Positions 59,372 to 64,000 of a stretch of 64,000 nt of DNA are shown piece by piece. The position numbers and the translations under genes are program-made. Within the stretch, counting starts at the first letter, position 1. Each line of letters begins with the position of its first letter. The notes below the pieces were generated by a model, which worked only from the letters and a program-made list of their open reading frames with translations, did no database searches and was not told the DNA's origin. Location: positions 26,727,243 to 26,791,242 of the forward strand of contig OY829657.1 in assembly GCA_963691815.1 (NCBI GenBank), in the 5' to 3' direction. The stretch comes from Echiichthys vipera. Its lineage: Eukaryota; Chordata; Actinopteri; Perciformes; Trachinidae.

Positions 59372-60707
59372 ACAAGAGTGAAGGTGTCAAAGATGGGACG
59401 TCATTAAATTTGCCTCCAAAAAAGGGGAATCCGGTGCCTCTGTGCTTGCAACGTTTCGGCACAGAAAGTCACTGCTTTCCTCCCCCAAAGAGCCAGTTCC
59501 AAAAGTCAAAAGTGGTTGTGCCTCGGGTCAATCGCAGAAGCAAGAGGTGCTACACACTTACGCACACACATTAAAAAGGGGCCTGAGTTTACCCAAAATT
59601 GATTTTTTCAACTTTTATTACCCCGCAGACAACCTGCTTTAGAACTTCAGTCTAACGCTCTCCAAACTTAGCTATTTCCGCACTAGAAAATGTAGGTTAA
59701 ACGTCACCATGAGTAGAGAGGATCTGGTTGGTGACCTATTTTCAGAGCTGACTGCTCACTGTTGCTGGTCAGAAAGTAAGAGTCCTACATTCAAAATAAA
59801 TAAGTTTGTGTAAGCTATATTCAGGGGCAAAGAAGCAGAACACACAGTTCACCTTTAAAGGGTTGGTGGGAGAATGGTGACGAGCTGTTCTGGTTTCACG
59901 TTGAAGCGGGCAAAGAAACAGTTCAGTTCCTCTGCCAGTGCCGTCGTGCTGTTGCTGTGCATGGAGTTGGTAATGAGTTGGATGCCCAGCCACACCCGCC
60001 GTGGATTGTTGTTGTGAAGGTCGTCCTCTGTCTTCCTCTTGTAGGCCGCTTTGGCATCCTTGATGCCTTTCTTCAGGTTGGCTATAGCGGCGCTGTACAG
60101 GGCTCTGTCGCTAGACCTGAATGCTGTGTTGTGGTCCTTGAGGCGAGTTCCGTCATCCTCCTTTGTCATCCGTGGCTTCTGGTTGGGTACACCCAGGCGT
60201 GTTTGTTGACGGTGACGTTGTCAACACAGTTCTGGATGTGACAGAGTAGAGTGGATGTGTACTCCTCTAAATCCTGGTTTTCAAAAATGTCCCAGTTTGT
60301 CCTCTCAAAGCAGTCCTGCAGCTGCAAGGAAGCTCTTTCAGGCCAAACTTGAAGAATCCTGGTGGTGGGTTGAGCTTGTCTCCTGAGGGGGTTGTAAGCT
60401 GGTGCTAGGTGGATGGATAGGTAATCAGACTGGCCTAAGCGTTGTGGTGTGGCTGTCAACCCTTTCTTGATTTTCGAGTAGGCCTTGTCGTATTTCCTCA
60501 CCTGGTTACACATTTGATGTGTTGTTCAAACATCATAGCGCCACCTGCTAGAAATAGAAGGTGAAGCCAATGTGAGAAAAAGCATCAAATTTTACAACCG
60601 TTGTGCGGTTGACACTTGATTCAGAGAGATATAACAGGTGCTGTGCCTGCTCCCTAGTACCACATAGTGGACAACGGAAGTGTTAGAAAACAATAATATC
60701 GGTGTTC

Positions 60708-60780
60708 TGCCGAAACCCGGGATCGGACCAGGGACGTTTAAATCTTCAGTCTAACGATCTCCCAACTGAGCTATTTCAGC
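60708..60780 (-). tRNA. tRNA-Phe(GAA)-like copy 22
   Basis: As copy 13, including all its private changes. Confidence 0.5.
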
Positions 60781-62117
60781 ACAAGAGTGAATGTGTCAAA
60801 GATGGGACCTCATTAAATTTGCCTCCAAAAAAGGGGAATCTGGTGCCTCTGTGCTTGCAACGTTTCGGCATAGAAAGTCACTGCTTTCCTCCCCCGAAGA
60901 GCCAGTTCCAAAAGTCAAAAGTGGTTGTGCCTCGGGTCAATCGCAGAAGCAAGAGGTGCTACACACTTACGCACACACATTAAAAAGGGGCCTGAGTTTA
61001 CCCAAAATTGATTTTTTCAACTTTTATTACCCCGCAGACAACCTGCTTTAGAACTTCAGTCTAACGCTCTCCAAACTTAGCTATTTCCGCACTAGAAAAT
61101 GTAGGTTAAACGTCACCATGAGTAGAGAGGATCTGGTTGGTGACCTATTTTCAGAGCTGACTGCTCACTGTTGCTGGTCAGAAAGTAAGAGTCCTAGATT
61201 CAAAATAAATAAGTTTGTGTAAGCTATATTCAGGGGCAAAGAAGCAGAACACACAGTTCACCTTTAAAGGGTTGGTGGGAGAATGGTGACGAGCTGTTCT
61301 GGTTTCACGTTGAAGCGGGCAAAGAAACAGTTCAGTTCCTCTGCCAGTGCCGTCGTGCTGTTGCTGTGCATGGAGTTGGTAATGAGTTGGATGCCCAGCC
61401 ACACCCGCCGTGGATTGTTGTTGTGAAAGTCGTCCTCTGTCTTCCTCTTGTAGGCCGCTTTGGCATCCTTGATGCCTTTCTTAAGGTTGGCTCTAGCGGC
61501 GCTGTACAGGGCTCTGTCGCTAGACCTGAATGCTGTGTTGTGGTCCTTGAGGCGAGTTCCATCATCCTCCTTTGTCATCCGTGGCTTCTGGTTGGGGTAC
61601 ACCCAGGCGTGTTTGTTGACGGTGACGCTGTCAACACAGTTCTGGATGTGACAGAGTAGAGTGGATGTGTACTCCTCTAAATCCTGGTTTTCAAAAATGT
61701 CCCAGTTTGTCCTCTCAAAGCAGTCCTGCAGCTGCAAGGAAGCTCTTTCAGGCCAAACTTGAAGAATCCTGGTGGTGGGTTTAGCTTGTCTCCTGAGGGG
61801 GTTGTAAGCTGGTGCTAGGTGGATGGATAGGTAATCAGACTGGCCTAAGCGTTGTGGTGTGGCTGTCAACCCTTTCTTGATTTTCGAGTAGACCTTGTCT
61901 AATGTATTTCCCCACCTGGTTACACATTTGATGTGTTGTTCAAACATCATAGCGCCACCTGCTGGAAATAGAAGGTGAAGCCAATGTGAGAAAAAGCATC
62001 AAATTTTACAACCGTTGTGCGGTTGACACTTGATTCAGAGAGATATAACAGGTGGTGTGCTTGCTCCCTAGTACCACATAGTGGACAACGGAAGTGTTAG
62101 AAAACCATACAATGTTC

Positions 62118-62190
62118 TGCCGAAACCCGGGATGTGACCAGGGACCTTTAGATCTTCAGTCTAACGCTCTCCCAACTGAGCTATTTCGGC
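62118..62190 (-). tRNA. tRNA-Phe(GAA)-like copy 23
   Basis: T-loop TCACATC, as copy 14. Confidence 0.55.
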
Positions 62191-62250
62191 ACAAGAGTGA
62201 AGGTGTCAAAGATGGGACGTCATTAAATTTGCCTCCAAAAAAGGGGAATC

Positions 62251-64000
62251 CGGTGCCTCTGTGCTTGCAACGTTTCGGCCCAAAAAGTCACCGCTTTCCT
62301 CCCCCGAAGAGCCAGTTCCAAAAGTCAAAAGTGTTTGTGCCTTGGGTCAATCGCAGAAGCAAGAGGTGCTACACACTTACGCACACACATTAAAAAGGGG
62401 CCTGAGTTTACCCAAAATTGATTTTTTCAACTTTTATTACCCCGCAGACAACCTGCTTTAGAACTTCAGTCCAACGCTCTCCAAACTTAGCTATTTCCGC
62501 ACTAGAAAATGTAGGTTAAACGTCACCATGAGTAGAGAGGATCTGGTTGGTGACCTATTTTCAGAGCTGACTGCTCACTGTTGCTGGTCAGAAAGTAAGA
62601 GTCCTAGATTCAAAATAAATAAGTTTGTGTAAGCTATATTCAGGGGCAAAGAAGCAGAACACACAGTTCACCTTTAAAGGGTTGGTGGGAGAATGGTGAC
62701 GAGCTGTTCTGGTTTCACGTTGAAGCGGGCAAAGAAACAGTTCAGTTCCTCTGCCAGTGCCGTCGTGCTGTTGCTGTGCATGGAGTTGGTAATGAGTTGG
62801 ATGCCCAGCCACACCCGCCGTGGATTGTTGTTGTGAAAGTCGTCCTCTGTCTTCCTCTTGTAGGCCGCTTTGGCATCCTTGATGCCTTTCTTAAGGTTGG
62901 CTCTAGAGGCGCTGTACAGGGCTCTGTCGCTATACCTGAATGCTGTGTTGTGGTCCTTGAGGCGAGTTCCATCATCCTCCTTTGTCATCCGTGGCTTCTG
63001 GTTGGGGTACACCCAGGCGTGTTTGTTGACGGTGACGCTGTCAACACAGTTCTGGATGTGACAGAGTAGAGTGGATGTGTACTCCTCTAAATCCTGGTTT
63101 TCAAAAATGTCCCAGTTTGTCCTCTCAAAGCAGTCCTGCAGCTGCGAGGAAGCTCTTTCAGGCCAAACTTGAAGAATCCTGGTGGTGGGTTTAGCTTGTC
63201 TCCTGAGGGGGTTGTAAGCTGGTGCTAGGTGGATGGATAGGTAATCAGACTGGCCTAAGTGTTGTGGTGTGGCTGTCAACCCTTTCTTGATTTTCGAGTA
63301 GACCTTGTCTAATGTATTTCCCCACCTGGTTACACATTTGATGTGTTGTTCAAACATCATAGCGCCACCTGCTGGAAATAGAAGGTGAAGCCAATGTGAG
63401 AAAAAGCATCAAATTTTACAACCGTTGTGCGGTTGACACTTGATTCAGAGAGATATAACAGGTGGTGTGCTTGCTCCCTAGTACCACATAGTGGACAACG
63501 GAAGTGTTAGAAAACCATACAATGTTCTGCCGAAACCCGGGATGTGACCAGGGACCTTTAGATCTTCAGTCTAACGCTCTCCCAACTGAGCTATTTCGGC
63601 ACAAGAGTGAAGGTGTCAAAGATGGGACGTCATTAAATTTGCCTCCAAAAAAGGGGAATCCGGAACCTCTGTGCTTGCAACGTTTCGGCCCAGAAAGTCA
63701 CTGTTTTCCCCCCCCGAAGAGCCAGTTCCAAAAGTCAAAAGTGGTTGTGCCTCGGGTCAATCGCAGAAGCAAGAGGTGCTACACACTTACGCACACACAT
63801 TAAAAAGGGGCCTGAGTTTACCCAAAATTGATTTTTTCAACTTTTATTACCCCGCAGACAACCTGCTTTAGAACTTCAGTCTAACGCTCTCCAAACTTAG
63901 CTATTTCCGCACTAGAAAATGTAGGTTAAACGTCACCATGAGTAGAGAGGATCTGGTTGGTGACCTATTTTCAGAGCTGACTGCTCACTGTTGCTGGTCA
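62251..64000. repeat. Array tail in window: one private monomer and a partial one
   Basis: The body of the monomer at 62,118 carries private changes (CCCAAAAAGTCACCGC near 62,279; TATACC at 62,932). Its LINE frame 62,674-63,360 is open. The last monomer (63,528) is cut by the window end and resembles 49,426 (shared CCGGAACCTC). Confidence 0.75.
63528..63600 (-). tRNA. tRNA-Phe(GAA)-like copy 24
   Basis: T-loop TCACATC, as copy 14. Confidence 0.55.

Larger units (their letters stand above)
52490..62250. repeat. Large higher-order block, copy 2
   Basis: Near-identical to 39,800-49,550 at an offset of 12,692 bp. LINE frames 52,800-53,411, 54,219-54,877, 55,622-56,286, 57,037-57,722, 58,446-59,104, 59,855-60,513 and 61,264-61,950 repeat the same lesions. 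I saw only scattered differences, for example at 53,736-53,742 and 55,147. Confidence 0.85.
29471..64000. repeat. Tandem array of ~1,410-bp tRNA-Phe/LINE monomers
   Basis: From 31,096 onwards the sequence is a head-to-tail array. tRNA-like starts lie at 31,096, 32,505, 33,915, 35,329, 36,738, 38,148, 39,558, 40,972, 42,380, 43,789, 45,198, 46,607, 48,016, 49,426, 50,836, 52,250, 53,664, 55,072, 56,481, 57,890, 59,299, 60,708, 62,118 and 63,528, giving periods of 1,408-1,414 bp. The array continues past the window. Every monomer has the same layout on the plus strand: tRNA-Phe-like sequence (antisense), about 255 bp of spacer, an eroded second tRNA-Phe half at offset about +330 to +379, a conserved 'CACCATGAGTAGAGAGG' block, a LINE ORF2 fragment (antisense, about +556 to +1,242), then about 170 bp to the next tRNA. 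Confidence 0.95.

Noticed and set aside
31090..63803. Plus-strand frames of 60-131 codons repeated once per monomer
   Set aside because: They are antisense shadows of the tRNA/LINE sequence, recurring only because the monomer is repeated; none has a recognisable domain.
29471..64000. CRISPR-like array
   Set aside because: Period is about 1,410 bp with transposon and tRNA content, in a eukaryotic context; no short repeat-spacer pattern.

Overview
The window looks like a teleost fish genome assembly. The evidence is a fish-type tRNA-derived SINE at about 25.0 kb, fish-type LINE 3' ends, a Ty3/Gypsy remnant of the kind common in teleosts, GT/CA microsatellites, and a nearly complete Polinton/Maverick (adintovirus-like) DNA element. 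It is not prokaryotic: genes carry GT-AG introns, TATA boxes and AATAAA signals.

Region 1 (1 to about 15,260, possibly to 15.7 kb) is an integrated Polinton/adintovirus-like element. Rightward genes are a four-exon accessory gene of unknown function, a protein-primed-type family B DNA polymerase broken into three reading frames, a packaging ATPase, a small basic/hydrophobic putative virion protein and a conserved-looking 245-aa protein. After a convergent pair of polyadenylation signals come leftward genes: adenain-like protease, major capsid protein, a very basic core-like protein, a frameshifted minor capsid (penton) protein, a frameshifted retroviral-type integrase with chromodomain, and two or three accessory proteins next to the right inverted repeat. 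The outermost genes on both sides have introns that all interrupt codons after the first base. The right-hand promoter seems to serve two products through a shared 13-nt first exon. The inverted repeats contain a 21-bp-arm hairpin module that occurs three times. The order of modules suggests that the true left end lies upstream of base 1. Lesions in polymerase, penton and integrase suggest a decaying endogenous copy, although assembly indels could mimic some of them.

Region 2 (about 15.3 to 25.2 kb) is mostly non-coding host DNA. It holds microsatellites, an antisense LINE 3' end, a candidate first coding exon on the minus strand (20,940-21,014), a 175-bp inverted-repeat pair flanking an L1-ORF1-like fragment (22.7-23.7 kb) and a SINE.

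Region 3 (about 25.4 to 29.0 kb) is a decayed Ty3/Gypsy retrotransposon with recognisable gag, protease, reverse transcriptase, RNase H and integrase.

Region 4 (about 29.47 kb to the window end) is a tandem array of about 1,410-bp monomers, with 24 copies counted plus divergent edge units. Each monomer holds, on the minus strand, a 73-nt tRNA-Phe(GAA)-like sequence, a second eroded tRNA-Phe-like half, and a fragment of a LINE ORF2 (the linker between endonuclease and reverse transcriptase). No copy has an intact T-loop (U55 is C where the loop survives), and two have anticodon AAA. The array shows higher-order structure: a 3-monomer block repeated at 4,233 bp and a block of about 9.7 kb repeated at 12,692 bp. 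The edge units include a form lacking the LINE piece, so the order of events (tRNA repeat first, LINE capture, then amplification) can be read from the sequence.
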